A stretch of 64,000 nt of DNA from Dromiciops gliroides (Eukaryota; Chordata; Mammalia; Microbiotheria; Microbiotheriidae). Below are positions 31,791-42,062 of the stretch, piece after piece. The notes beneath the pieces were generated by a model. The model was not told the origin of the DNA and did no database searches. It saw only the letters and a program-made list of their open reading frames with translations. Position numbers and translations under genes: made by a program. The stretch spans positions 54,945,532 through 55,009,531 of the forward strand of contig NC_057861.1 of NCBI RefSeq assembly GCF_019393635.1, given 5' to 3'. Within the stretch, counting starts at the first letter, position 1, and each line of letters opens with the position of its first letter.

Positions 31791-31980
31791 ATGTGGTGAA
31801 GTGGAAAGGACACTAGATTTGGAGTCTGAGGTATGGGATTCAAATTCTTTACTACTTGTGTGACCTTGGACCCCTAGACCTCTTTAGGCCTCAGTTACCT
31901 CACGTGTAAATGAAGGGGTTGGGCCAGATAAACCTTAAGGTTTCTTACAGCTCTAAATCTGTGATTCAATGAAATGGCAG
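31791..31980 (+). repeat. MIR-type SINE
   Basis: GTGGTGAAGTGGAAAGGACA, TACTACTTGTGTGACCTTGG, CTCAGTTACCTCACGTGTAA, TACAGCTCTAAATCTGTGAT. Confidence 0.8.
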
Positions 31981-32257
31981 AATGAGGATGTGGCCGGCCT
32001 TCAAGGCCAGGCTTCTTCCCCCTCCATCTTTCACCTTCTTTTGCTTGGTTCCTTTCCTCTTTAGATGTGACCAGGTCACCACCCACTGCCAGGGGATGAC
32101 ACCCTTCTCTTGGGATGAAGAAAAGGGAAGAAGCTCAGCTGAGACACATCAAATGCTAGGTTCAATCTGACCACAGTTTTCTTTGTGTAATTTGATCATT
32201 GACAATGCTATGCTAAGGTTTAGTAAAAATGCAGCAATTCAAACAGTTAAAGAAGAG

Positions 32258-32338
32258 AATCCAGCTTTCCAGACCGGAGTCCAGAATCCAGCTTTCCAGA
32301 CTGGAGTCCAGAATCCAGCTTTCCAGACCGGAGTCCAG
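32258..32338 (+). repeat. 27-bp tandem triplication in the ERV tail
   Basis: Three in-frame copies (32258-32284, 32285-32311, 32312-32338). Copies 1 and 3 are identical and copy 2 differs by one base (C to T). Each encodes the same nine residues. Confidence 0.97.
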
Positions 32339-32656
32339 TTTCCTCCTGATGACATCTTACCACTTCAAGAAGACAAGAGAACTCAGAGACTTTATATGAA
32401 CTGTTTTGTTTTGTTAGTTTTTACTATCTCCTTTCTGTTATAAGATACACCATATGTAACATGTACTCTCTGCAGAGGTCCTCCCTTTGCAAGACCAATG
32501 TCAAAGCGTAGGTTTATGAGGACAAAAAATTGCCCCTCTGGACAAAACTTTCCTCTCTTCCTTTTCTATATTGTTGTTCACATATTATTAGTTAGCAATA
32601 GTTATTATATTCTTTTTACTGTTCCGTCAAGGAAACATTTTGTTTCTTGAGGAATC

Positions 32657-32667
32657 AAAGGGGGGAA
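32657..32667 (+). promoter_or_regulatory. Retroviral polypurine tract
   Basis: AAAGGGGGGAA lies immediately before the LTR TG. It is the standard primer site for plus-strand DNA synthesis and fixes the LTR's left edge. Confidence 0.9.
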
Positions 32668-33186
32668 TGTGGTAAAAAGTTTTTAACAGTCGGTTAGTGA
32701 ATACGGAAAGACGCCAGTTTTTGAAGGACCACCCTTTCGGGGAGGAGACTGACGGCCGTGCATGGGCTATGCACGCCAGTCCAGCTGCTAAGCACTCCAT
32801 GTCCGGGATGTGAGCTTAAAAGGCAAGGAGAGAACGGAAGTAGGAGGTCTTTTCGGCTCTCCTATTCACTGGCTGCGTGGCACAAACAGACGCTGACTGG
32901 AGTTCGACTCGGCCCAGCTTGTTGTAGCAGCACATGCTTGACATGGCTCTCCCCCCCCCAAAGGTGGCCTTGGGCTTTTGGTGAGTTTTATATGGAATAG
33001 AGACTAAGCTTAGACTTAAGACTATTTGTTTTGTATTTCTACTTTCCTATCCTTCTAATCAACATCACCAATAAAAGCTCTAACTAGAGACCAGAGGTTT
33101 CTTTAACTTACTGATCTGGGAGATAAAATAAGGGAAACAGTTAAAAGGGGAGGTTAATGCTCTAGTATCCAATTTTAAATCTCACA
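32668..33186 (+). mobile_element. 3' LTR, TGTGGT family
   Basis: 519 bp from TGTGGTAAAAAGTTT to AATTTTAAATCTCACA. AATAAA at 33070-33075. It shares the first 80 bp or so and the last 250 bp with the solo LTR at 7853-8321. The middle (about 32760-32950) differs, as expected for U3 enhancer divergence or subfamilies. GAGCTTAAAAGGC near 32812 could serve as a TATA-like element. Confidence 0.9.
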
Positions 33187-33615
33187 TTTGCCACTTACTA
33201 TTACTCCAGTTCTGGAACAAGGCAACACAAGAACTCAGGCAGACAAAGAAACCTGCCAATGCCCCCACTCATCACAAAGATGACCCACCAAGAGAAAGAC
33301 CCTGGGTCAGACACTGGCTTCCAAAGCCACCTGGCTCCTCTAATCCTCTGTCTCTCCCTTTTACACACTCTCTTCCCTATTGCAGAGAGGTTGGCACATG
33401 CCAGACCCCTCCCTGTTCTGGGTGCTGGTAGATTCACTTGCCACATAGTCAGTTGTTTCTTACAGCCCGAGTTAGCAAGGGAATGTACCACATATAAAGT
33501 ACTGTCTTGTTCTGCCTTTTGTTCTGGGGCTCCTCATCCTCCCTACAATATGATCCACAGCACTTCTAGTGCAGATTTAGGTAATCAGGTGGCATAGAAG
33601 GAGCTTCTTGTAGCT
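33187..33615. other. Unassigned stretch
   Basis: Low-repeat sequence with overlapping sense and antisense frames (33201-33597) but no splice or family support. Confidence 0.35.
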
Positions 33616-33619
33616 GGGT

Positions 33620-34041
33620 TTGTTGTTGGTGGTCAGTCATTTCAGTTGTGTTCAACTCTTTGTGACCTTTTTTGGGGGTTTTCTGGCAGAGATACTGGAG
33701 TGGTTTGCCATTTCCTTCTCCAGATCATTTTTCTTTCTTTCTTTTTTTTTTTTGTGAGGCAATTGGGGTTAAGTGACTTGCCCAGGGTCACACAGCTAGT
33801 AAGTGCCAAGTGTCTGAGGCTGGATTTGAACTCCGGTCCTCCTGAATCCAGGGCCGGTGCTTTATCCACTGTGCCACCTAGCTACCCCTCTCCAGCTCAT
33901 TTTACAGATGAGGAAACTGAGGCAAACAAGGTTAAGTGACTTGCCCAGGGTAACACAGCTAGTGTCTGATGCCAGATTTGAACTCAGGTCTTCCTGACTC
34001 TAGGCCCAGTGCTCTAACCACCATGCCACCTCACTGCCCTG
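33620..34041 (-). repeat. Mar1-type SINE (antisense) split by WSINE1
   Basis: Left part has the RTE-like tail (TTTCAGTTGTGTTCAACTCT, ACTGGAGTGGTTTGCCATTT). The right part after 33890 has CAGATGAGGAAACTGAGGC, the core, and the head CACCATGCCACCTCACTGCC. Confidence 0.85.
33732..33889 (-). mobile_element. WSINE1-type SINE nested in Mar1
   Basis: Antisense copy. TSD CTCCAGATCATTTT (33718-33731) and CTCCAGCTCATTTT (33890-33903). Confidence 0.95.
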
Positions 34042-34377
34042 GTAGGTGGTACCTTCTGCTATGCTTTTGCTTTAGGCTGTTTAAGATGAACTTCAACAAA
34101 ATTTAAAGAAGGGACAATGAGGGCAATAGAGGGGCCCAGTGCTATAGAGAGCTAAAAGAACTCTTGTCTAGGAGAAATGGTGGCGAGGAAGAGGATGCCC
34201 AACACACTAAAATGACATTACTAGCTGAGTGAGTCAGAACCTCAATAATCATTAAGGACTTTGTATAAAGAACTTGGCTAGGTACCAGGGATACAAGGAT
34301 AGATGTGACACATGGCCTGCTCTCAAGGAATTTACAATTTACTAGGGAAGAAAGAGAAAGACAGAGGTGCAAATAAT

Positions 34378-34590
34378 AGAGGCAGCATGGTATAGTGGAT
34401 TCTGGAGTCAGGAAGACCTGGATTCAAATCTGGCCTCAAACACTTACTAGCTGTGTTACCCTGGGCAAGTCACTTAACCTGTTTGCCTCAGTTTCCTCAT
34501 CTGTAGTATGAGGAGCTTGGGCTCCATGGCTTCTAATGTCCCTTCCAGCCCCAAGCCTATAATTCTTTTTTTTTTTTTTTTTGGTTACCA
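34378..34590 (+). repeat. MIR-type SINE
   Basis: GAGGCAGCATGGTATAGTGG, full core, CTCAGTTTCCTCATCTGTAG, AATGTCCCTTCCAGCCC. A T17 run at 34566-34582 and a repeated AGCCTATAATTCT (34553, 34590) suggest another small insertion at its end. Confidence 0.85.
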
Positions 34591-34884
34591 AGCCTATAAT
34601 TCTAAGAACTATGATACAAATGAGAATGAGATAAAGGGCAAAGGAGAGACGCAAAGGAAGTGCTATAAGAACTATGAGGAGGAAAAGGCCATTTCAGCTA
34701 AGAAAGTAAATAAAGGCTCCATGGAGGATATAATACCTCTGTTGTGCCTCAACAGACTTCAATAGATGGGAGATAGATGTAGGGACAGTCCAAACATAGG
34801 TTATAGCGTGAGCAAAGGCAGAGAAACAGGAGAGGGAAGGAAAGATGTTTATTGAGTTGAACTGAAAAGAGCTGAGGAGGGAGT

Positions 34885-35420
34885 ATAGTATAGTCAGTCA
34901 ATAAGCATTTATAAGCACATACTATGCATCAGGCACTGTGCTAAGTACTGGGGATACAAATGCAAAAAGAAAAAAGAAAAAAAAAAGTAGTCCCTGCTCT
35001 TAAGAAGTTTATGGTCTGGGGAAGCTAGGTGGCACAGTGGATAAAACACCGGCCCTGGATTCAGGAGGACCTGAGTTCAAATTCGACCTCAGACACTTGA
35101 CACTTACTAGCTGTGTGACCCTGGGCAAGTCACTTAACCCCCATTGCCTGCCAAAAAAAAAAGATAGGGTAATGCCATACCACAGAGGGTCTTGAATGCC
35201 ACGATCACTTAATTCAGTAGGCAATGGGGAACCATTGAAAGTTTATGAGGTAAAGGATGACATATGAAAGCAGGGTGTAAGGAAAATTACTTGGGCAGTA
35301 GTGGGGCACATGGATTGGAAAGGAGCTAAATTACAGGCAGGAAGACCAGCAAGGACCCTATTTCATTCTTCTAGGAAATAAGGGATGAGAGCCTGAAGTA
35401 GGGTAGCTACAGTAGGGGTG
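34885..35420 (-). repeat. L2 3' half (antisense), with nested SINE
   Basis: AGCACATACTATGCATCAGG, CTGCTCTTAAGAAGTTTATG, then GGTCTTGAATGCCACGATCA, GGCAATGGGGAACCATTGAA, TACAGGCAGGAAGACC. Confidence 0.75.
35019..35162 (+). mobile_element. WSINE1-type SINE nested in L2
   Basis: Sense copy, GAAGCTAGGTGGCACAG to CCCATTGCCTGCC and an A-run. Confidence 0.93.
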
Positions 35421-35424
35421 AAAA

Positions 35425-35809
35425 AAGAAGAGATATAAGGACAGTTTCCTCTTTAAGGGACCAGCTGTTCTAGTTCCTCCCAGAGGACTGGGCAGAAGGT
35501 GCAGAGATGTTTTCAAAATAAAAGGATCCCAAAATGACAACATTCAAGAATACCCTCAACTGACTAATGTTTTAGCCTTTTTCTTTCACATTAGCAGCAG
35601 GCTTAGTATACTATGTATACTATTCAAAGAAAATATGATGGCTTGTTTTATTCATTTCAAAAAACACTCAAAAGATAATAAAATAGCATATAACTCTACA
35701 TACCTTGTCCCACTGTACTCAGATTTTCCCTGTAAGAAAAACAAAGAGATGATTTAGCATTTTAAAAAACATAAATAGCTTATATCTAAAGAACTTTTAA
35801 ATTTGCAAA
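35425..35809. other. AT-rich stretch, nothing recognised
   Basis: No repeat or coding signature. A short MIR-like antisense piece follows at 35810-35915 (AAGTCTCAGAAAGGTCAGGT). Confidence 0.4.
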
Positions 35810-35934
35810 GTCTCAGAAAGGTCAGGTGACTTTACCAGGGTCACACTACTCATGATGAGTTAGGGCTTGTGTTCAGGTCTTCTAACTCTAAAACCAGTAT
35901 GCCCTTTTATTTTAACTACATCACACAAGGCCTC

Positions 35935-36215
35935 CCCTCCAGACCTCGGTGGCCTCCTTGGATCAAAGATGCAACTCAAACACCCCTCTCTGCATGAATG
36001 AAGCCTGTCCTTATCCTTTCAACTGCTTCCAGCATACTCTCCACAACTACTTGGTATTTGTGTTTATTCTGCAACTATTTACAGGTGTACACAATTGTAA
36101 TCTCCTTGAAACTAAATGTAAATTCACTGGATGTAGAGATTGTGCTGTTCTTTGTACTGGTAATCCCGCTGTCTACCACAGAGAATGGCACAGAATAGAT
36201 GCTTGTTGATTGACT
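35935..36215 (+). repeat. L2 3' end
   Basis: Sense L2: AATGAAGCCTGTCCTTATCC, CTTCCAGCATACTCTCC, AATCTCCTTGAAACTAAATG, GAATAGATGCTTGTTGATTG with a TTGACTGATTGATTG end. The open frames here are L2. Confidence 0.8.
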
Positions 36216-36319
36216 GATTGATTGTGAGGTGGAAGGGATGTCACAAATGATCAAGCCCAATCCCCTCATTTTCCAGATAAAGGGAAGGAAAAGGCTTGCT
36301 GGATGTCACATAGGGAAGG

Positions 36320-36700
36320 AAGAGCAAAGTTGTTCATAGATTTAGTAAGTAACAGGCTGCTCTTCTCCCTGTAGAGAGGAGACAAGTCAGGAGCTAGAAG
36401 GTCCCTTTGTCCAGATCTGGCCAGAAAGCTCTGGCTGATTCTAACAGGATGAGAAGGCTCTCTGTATAGACACAGACTGTGTGCTTGCTCTCCAAGAATT
36501 AGTCTAGCTAAACGTAAAGAGTCACATAACACCAAAGTTAGGCATCAGCAGATAAACTTTTTGACCAGAGGAATTCATAAAGAACATTTATTTAAGGTTT
36601 AAAGGGGCCACAATCTGCATCAATGGAAGGAGGACTCATAGAGATGAAATTACAGATCTTTCAAAGAGGTAAAGTATTTGAAAGACAAAACAGCCTACAT
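36320..36700. other. Low-repeat stretch
   Basis: No recognisable repeat. An antisense frame at 36266-36535 lacks support. Confidence 0.35.
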
Positions 36701-36756
36701 GGACTTAGATGGAAGAATATCAGAGACAAAAGGGACATTAAGGATCATCTAGTCCA

Positions 36757-36945
36757 AGGTTCTTAACTTTTTTTTTTTTGCAGACTCCTTTGGAAGTCTA
36801 GTGCAGTCTAAGGACCCTTTCTCCCAATGTTGTTTTTAAATGCATAAAATAAAATACATAGGATTACAAAGGAAACCAATTATATCCAAATATAGTTATC
36901 AAAATATTTTACAAATAAGTTCATAGGCCCCAGATTAAGACCCCA
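36757..36945 (+). repeat. Nonautonomous DNA-transposon-like element
   Basis: GGTTCTTAACTTT... to ...CATAGGCCCCAGATTAAGACCCC. Near-terminal inverted repeats (GGTTCTTAA versus TTAAGACCCC). The interior AAATGCATAAAATAAAATAC, GGATTACAAAGGAAACC is a widespread mammalian MER-type element. It sits within an antisense MIR (36705-37050). Confidence 0.6.
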
Positions 36946-37149
36946 GTCTTTCCATTTTACAGATGATGAAAGTGAGACTAGAAGAAAAGACTTGTCTGAG
37001 GTCACACAGTTAAAGCAAAACTAGAACCCCAGTCCTTGGACCCTTTCCAAAATGACAGAAGAGTGTCACTGCTTCTCCCAAGCAAATGCCTTGAAGGGAT
37101 CTCTAAGAAATTATCGATACACACAAGGTTGCTCACAAATTACCAGTGT

Positions 37150-37870
37150 AAGGAAAATGCTACTAAATCCCTGAGTGTTTGACCAAGTGGAATTTATATC
37201 GGGAATGCAGGGCTGGTTCAAAATCAGGAAAACTATCAACATAATCGACCACATCAATAACAAAACTAACCCAAATCATATGATTATCTCAATAGACACA
37301 GAAAAAGCTTTTGACAAAATACAACACTCATTCCTATTAAAAACATTAGAGAAAGGCAGCTAGGTGGCGCAGTGGATAGAGTATCGGCCCTGGATTCAGG
37401 AGGACCTGAGTTCAAATCCAGCCTCAGACACTTAACACTTACTAGCTGTGTGACCCTGGGCAAGTCACTTAACCCCAATTGCCTTGTGGAAAAAACAAAA
37501 CAAAACAAAAAACACTAGAGAGCATAGAAATAGGTGGAGCTTTCCTTAAAATGATAAGCAGTATCTACCTAAAACCATCAGCAAGCATTATATGTAATGG
37601 GGATAAGTTAGAGGCATTCCCAATAAGATCAAGGGTGAAACTGGGATGTCCATTATCACCTCTATTATTCAATATTGTACTGGAAATGTTAGCTTTAGCA
37701 ATAAGAGAAGGAAAAGGAATTGAAGGTATTAGAATAGGCAAGGAGGAAACAAAACTATCACTCTTTGAAGATGACATAATGGTATAGAGAACTAAAAAGC
37801 TACTTGAAACAATTAACAACTTCAGTAAGTTGCAAGATAGAAATAAATCCCTCAGTATTATAAAGAGCAT
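37150..37870 (+). repeat. L1 ORF2 reverse-transcriptase fragment with nested SINE
   Basis: Near 37180 the frame reads [20 protein letters not shown], then [15 protein letters not shown] (RT block with the first catalytic Asp). After the SINE come [20 protein letters not shown] and [10 protein letters not shown], where the usual FADD is FEDD. A stop follows at 37788. It is truncated at both ends and not active. Confidence 0.9.
37352..37507 (+). mobile_element. WSINE1-type SINE nested in L1 RT
   Basis: Sense copy. TSD AAAAACATTAGAG (37339-37351) and AAAAACACTAGAG (37508-37520). Confidence 0.95.
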
Positions 37871-37894
37871 TAAAGGTACCCTAAGTGTTTGCTT

Positions 37895-38125
37895 TTCTCC
37901 AAAGCCCAGGATAACAGCCCAGGTAGGCAGAAGGCCTGGATTCTAGGCCTGCCTGCAGCCCACGCTATCTGTGTGGCCCTGGGTTTGTCAGCTCTCAGCT
38001 CTTGGGTTCAACAGTCTTTCCAGTCACATGGCAATATAATCTTAATACTACCTAACTCACGGGGTCTTTGCAAAGAAAGTAGTTTGCAATTGTAAAACAA
38101 GACAGAAATGAGAACTGTTATTATC
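37895..38125 (+). repeat. MIR-type SINE, diverged
   Basis: GGCAGAAGGCCTGGATTCTA, GTGTGGCCCTGGGTTTGTCA, CCTAACTCACGGGGTCTTTG, TTATTATCATCATC. Confidence 0.6.
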
Positions 38126-38129
38126 ATCA

Positions 38130-38727
38130 TCTCATACCTGACAGGGAATCTAGACATCCACACAGTCAGTTCCTTAAAGAAGGGAGTTTTTGCACTTTTT
38201 CAGAAAAACAAAATGCCTCTTACAAAACCTTGTATTCTTCCACTCAGTGATGTCTAGTCCCCAAACATTTACAATGGTTAAAGTCCAGTATGTCTAACAT
38301 GCCAGTTCAAGGGGAAAAAACAACAGCAAAACACACCAAAAAGTCAGGAACTGCCATGGGTTGTGTTTTTCCATCTCGGGTTTGGAGTTTAAACTATTTC
38401 AGCCACGTGCAGGGGTAGACTTAGAGGTGGAAAAAGGCAACCTCTGGAGCAAACCAATTAACCTCAAATGGAAGAGCTGACAGGTTCATGACTACACCCA
38501 GAAGCCAACTGATGTTGCCTGCTGACCTCAGTGGGCGAGGGAGATGAAAGGGAATGGAAACGTAGAATCCCGTGATTAGTCCCCTTGGGATGAGTTCAGG
38601 AAAGAGGGGAAGGGGGTGGGCTGTAAGTCATCTAACCATGCGTGATCGGCTCCCTTTCTTCAGGACCATCCCAGTGCCTTGGGATCTCATTCATAGAGTT
38701 GAAAGGGACAGTAGAGATCATCTAGAG
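38130..38727. other. Unique, low-repeat stretch
   Basis: No interspersed repeat recognised. Contains GCCACGTGCAGG near 38402 (E-box). No coding support. Confidence 0.4.
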
Positions 38728-38844
38728 GCTAGGGGATCTTAACCTGGGGTCCATAAACTTGTGTGGTTTAAAAAAATATATATATGAGAAATGTATTTCA
38801 ACATAATTTGTTTACTTTGCAATCTTATGCATTTTATCTCATGC

Positions 38845-38907
<63 letters not shown>

Positions 38908-39148
38908 TGCAGGGCAATGAGGGTTAAGTGACTTGCCCAGGGTCACACAGCTAGTAAGTGTCAAGTGTCTGAGGCCAGATTTGAACTCAGGTCCTCCTGA
39001 ATCCAGGGCCTGTTCTTTATCCACTTTGCCACCTAATTGCCCCCATCTCATGCATTTAAAAACATGATTTTGAGAAGAGGTCCATAGGCTTCACCAGACT
39101 GATTACCAAAGGGGTGCAGGACACAAAAAGAGTTAAGAACTCCTAGTC
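38728..39148 (+). repeat. Nonautonomous DNA-transposon-like element with nested SINE
   Basis: Left end GGGATCTTAACCTGGGGTCC. Right end GAAGAGGTCCATAGGCTTCA...AGAGTTAAGAACTCC. The ends are inverted (CTTAAC..GGTCCATA versus ..GTTAAG). The interior is AT-rich. Same family as 19769, 36757 and 52755. Confidence 0.6.
38850..39044 (-). mobile_element. WSINE1-type SINE with (TTA)n(TCA)n tail
   Basis: Antisense copy. TSD ATCTCATGCATTTA (38836-38849, 39045-39058). The A-tail has become (TTA)n at 38850-38877 and (TCA)n at 38878-38907. Confidence 0.96.
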
Positions 39149-39163
39149 TAACTGTCTCATTTT

Positions 39164-39323
39164 GTTTTTCTGTGGCTTTTTTGGGGGGGGGGCAGGCAAT
39201 GGGGTTAAGTGACTTGCTCAGGGTCACACAGCTAGTAAGTGTCAAGTGTCTGAGGCCAGATTTGAACTCAGGTCCTCCTGAATCCAGGGCTGGTGCTTTA
39301 TCCACTGCACCATCTAGCCGCCC
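39164..39323 (-). mobile_element. WSINE1-type SINE
   Basis: Antisense copy with a G10 run at its tail. TSD CTGTCTCATTTT (39152-39163, 39324-39335). It inserted into an antisense MIR that continues to 39440. Confidence 0.95.
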
Positions 39324-39554
39324 CTGTCTCATTTTATAGATAAGGAGACTAAGGCTCAGATGGGGAGGGGATTTGCTCAAGGTTGCAAACTTAGAATTTG
39401 AACTGCAGTTATATTCCAACCCCAGCAACCACACCACTGGATTATGTGACCTCTCTGCTCTCTCCTCTGAGTGCTAACACTTCTGACAGGCTGGTGTGCC
39501 AGTCAGTATGAGGCACTTGGTATATTTTACCTTGTCTTATCCCCTCCCCCCTTT

Positions 39555-39690
39555 TTTCTCTGTTGGTATTTTCTTTCCTTTTGTCTCAAGGTTAGGCTCA
39601 AGTCATTCCTGCTTTATGATTTCCTCCCTTATTCCTCTAGTAGGTGAACATCTCTCCCTCCTGTGAGCAACTATCGGGACTCACTGTCCT
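39555..39690 (+). repeat. L2 fragment
   Basis: CAAGTCATTCCTGCTTTATG, TTCCTCCCTTATTCCTC: resembles the sense L2 C-terminal to 3' UTR junction. Confidence 0.45.
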
Positions 39691-39697
39691 AACAAGA

Positions 39698-39980
39698 GGC
39701 AGCATGGCCTAATGGACAGTGCTGAACTTGGAGTCAGGAAGACCTGGCTTCCAATTCTGCCTCTGGCACTTACTAGATACCAAGTCATTGAACCTGTATA
39801 TGCCTCAGTTTCCTCTTTTGTAAAAGGAGGACAACACTTCTAGCCAGTATATATCACAGGGTTTTTTTGGTGAGTCTTAAATGAGATAATACATGTCAAG
39901 TATTTTGCAGACTTCTTCATGTATAAGATGAGAGGCTTGGACTCTAAGGTCTCGTCTAGTTCTAAATCTATGATCCTGTG
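39698..39980 (+). repeat. MIR-type SINE, full length
   Basis: AGAGGCAGCATGGCCTAATG, CAGTGCTGAACTTGGAGTCA, core, CTCAGTTTCCTCTTTTGTAA, then GAGGCTTGGACTCTAAGG and ATGATCCTGTG. Confidence 0.88.
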
Positions 39981-40059
39981 AAAGCACTTTATTAATTATT
40001 GCTTGGCACCTGTTGTCTTTCATCTCTAAATTCTGTGAGGTTATGAGAATGGCAGCTGG

Positions 40060-40135
40060 AGAGGATCATATTCTATGCTCCAAGGTCCCATCTAGCTCTG
40101 ACTTTCTATGTTCTAAGGCACGTTCTGGATCTAAT
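40060..40135 (+). repeat. Tandem SINE-tail units
   Basis: Two copies of the CTATG.TC(T)AAGGTCCCATCTAGCTCTGA-like unit. Related pieces lie at 40395-40490 and 41770-41855. Confidence 0.45.
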
Positions 40136-40137
40136 GT

Positions 40138-40386
40138 TCTTTGTCATTCAGTTGTGTCCAACTCTTCATGACCCTGGGGAACAAAGCATGCCAGTGTTGT
40201 CCATGAGGTTTTCTTGACAAAGATACTAGAGTAGTATGCTATTTCCTTCTCCAGTGGATTAAGGCGAACAAGGTTAAGTGACTTGCCCAGGGGCACACAG
40301 CTAGTATGTGTCTGAGGCCAGGTTTGAATTTAGGTCTTCCTGACTCCACATTGAGTGCTCTATCCACTGAGCCACTCAGCTGCCTC
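40138..40386 (-). repeat. Mar1-type SINE (antisense)
   Basis: RTE-like tail TGTCATTCAGTTGTGTCCAA, CATGACCCTGGGG, ACTAGAGTAGTATGC, then the SINE core and head CACTGAGCCACTCAGCTGCC. Confidence 0.85.
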
Positions 40387-40579
40387 AATGTTTTATTAGG
40401 TCCCTTTAAAGTCTATCCTAAAGTCAGATTCTGCTGTAACTTTCTACATTCATCTTTCTAGTTCTAATATTCTGTGTTCTAAATATAGAGGAGCATCATG
40501 GTATAGTGGATACCTGGGTTTGAACCTTAGTTTCTTTTTTAAAAAAAGATGGTCATAGAGGCACTATGACCTACAACAT

Positions 40580-41305
40580 ATTTTGAGTTCTTGTTTCCTT
40601 TTTCCTTTTAAAAAATAAATTTCTAGTGATACACTTTATTTTTATAGCTCCTACATTTCCCAACATATCCCTCCTTATTCCCTGACCCAGAGAATCACAT
40701 ATTATTATTATTATTATTATTTTTTTGCGGGACAATGGGGGTTAAGTGACTTGCCCAGGGTCACATAGCTAGTAAGTGTCAAGTGTCTGAGGCCGGATTT
40801 GAACTCAGGTACTCCTGAATCCAGGACCAGTGCTTTATCCACTACGCCACCTAGCTACCCTGAGAACCACATATTATAACAAAGAAATAGAGGGAAAGAA
40901 AAACAGTTCAGCAAACCCAGCCCAAGATATGGATAAAGTCTTATGTGATATGGACATGGCAGTGTTCCGTACCCAGAGGCCCTCACTTCTTCAATGAATC
41001 AGGATAAAGTACCTTCTATTATCTCTTCTTTGGGGATCAAGCTTGGTCATTATAATTTCAAAACATATATTTATATTTATCATACTTCTGTTTGTATTCT
41101 TGTAGCACTGTGTATAGTATTTTCCTGGCTCTGCTTCTGTCACTTTGTATTAGCTCATATGTCTCGCCAAGCTTCTCCGCATTAATCATATGTAGCCTTC
41201 CTCTTTCATATTACTGTAATAGCCCATTATATTCACGATATTATCTTCTCATCCTTCCTTAATCAGTGGAGAACCCTACTTTCTATTATCATCATTGACA
41301 TCAAC
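40580..41305 (-). repeat. L1 3' end (antisense) with nested SINE
   Basis: TTTTATAGCTCCTACATTTC, TATAACAAAGAAATAGAGG, CAGTTCAGCAAACCCAGCCC, CTTTGGGGATCAAGCTTGGT, GTATAGTATTTTCCTGGCTC: the same L1 subfamily as 5545-6170. Confidence 0.8.
40706..40861 (-). mobile_element. WSINE1-type SINE nested in L1
   Basis: Antisense copy. TSD GAGAATCACATATTAT (40690-40705) and GAGAACCACATATTAT (40862-40877). The tail is TTA-repeat. Confidence 0.95.
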
Positions 41306-41609
41306 AGCTTTGGAGAACCTGAGCAGGAGCAATGTGGTAGATGAGGAAGAGGAATCGGGAGAGCCTGGGTGAGCGTGCAAGCACGGCTGTGGCCCCTCCT
41401 AAAAATAGTAGCTTGAGGAAAGAGTCCTTCTCCAATGAGGAGAAGAGGGCCCTGACATAAGCCTTCTTCAGGGTAGCAATGGAGAAGGGGAGCAGAATGA
41501 CAGGAGAGATTCTAGAGAGGGTCAAGGCAGAAGTGAAGTGAACCGTGGTTGAGGTCAAAGAAGGGCGTTTGTTTAGTGAGAGGAGCCAGGGGGGAGTGGG
41601 CTGCCACAC
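41301..41609 (-). CDS. Unassigned open frame, doubtful
   Basis: 102 codons between an antisense L1 and a MIR-like sequence. The peptide is hydrophobic and Leu/Ser-rich with a segment FLKLLFLGGATAVLAR that could span a membrane. No splice acceptor is obvious upstream, no family is recognised, and the sequence is not one of the repeats I know. It could be part of an old retroelement, a pseudogene or chance. Confidence 0.15.
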   Translation of the reverse strand: MWQPTPPWLLSLNKRPSLTSTTVHFTSALTLSRISPVILLPFSIATLKKAYVRALFSSLEKDSFLKLLFLGGATAVLARSPRLSRFLFLIYHIAPAQVLQSC

Positions 41610-42062
41610 CCTTCCAGGCTCCAGAGGGGCAGAGAGCTCAGAACCTAGGTCCCAACACTTCCTAGCTCTGTGACTATCTCACTGGGTTGTTATGGGGGAA
41701 ATGCTTGGGAAAACTTAAAAAACGAGAAAACTGTTGAGTTATTGTTATTGTAAATTTCCTTTTGTCTTTAGCCTTCAGTATTCTAAGGTACCTGCTAGCT
41801 CTGACCCTGTGTTCCACTGCTCCTCTGAACTCTGATATGCTGTGATTCTAAAAGGGAACACTTATAAGAAAGGTACTTAAATATACTTTACTGCAATATT
41901 CTTCAACAATTTGACGTTATTAAAATTAGTGGTATTATTTTTACAAAATCACAGTCTAACACTAAATGCTTTCAGGAGGATGGTCAGTAATTTTGGCATA
42001 AGTTATTATTTTATTATTGCTTTATTATTATTTGTTGTTACCATATTATTTCCACTTGCTGG

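Larger units (their letters stand above)
32178..32667 (+). pseudogene. Endogenous retrovirus, 3' internal remnant
   Basis: Sequence directly upstream of the polypurine tract and LTR, so it is the 3' end of a proviral internal region. An open frame of about 86 codons to a stop at 32443 contains three tandem copies of a nine-residue unit (32258-32338) and ends in a short hydrophobic run, compatible with an envelope tail or accessory frame. It has no ATG in good context. After the stop, about 200 bp of untranslated sequence leads to the A3G6A2 tract at 32657-32667. No gag, pol or 5' LTR is present. The left boundary is uncertain. Confidence 0.65.

Noticed and set aside
37479..37787. Functional L1 reverse transcriptase
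   Set aside because: FADD is FEDD, the frame stops soon after, and both ends of the L1 are missing.
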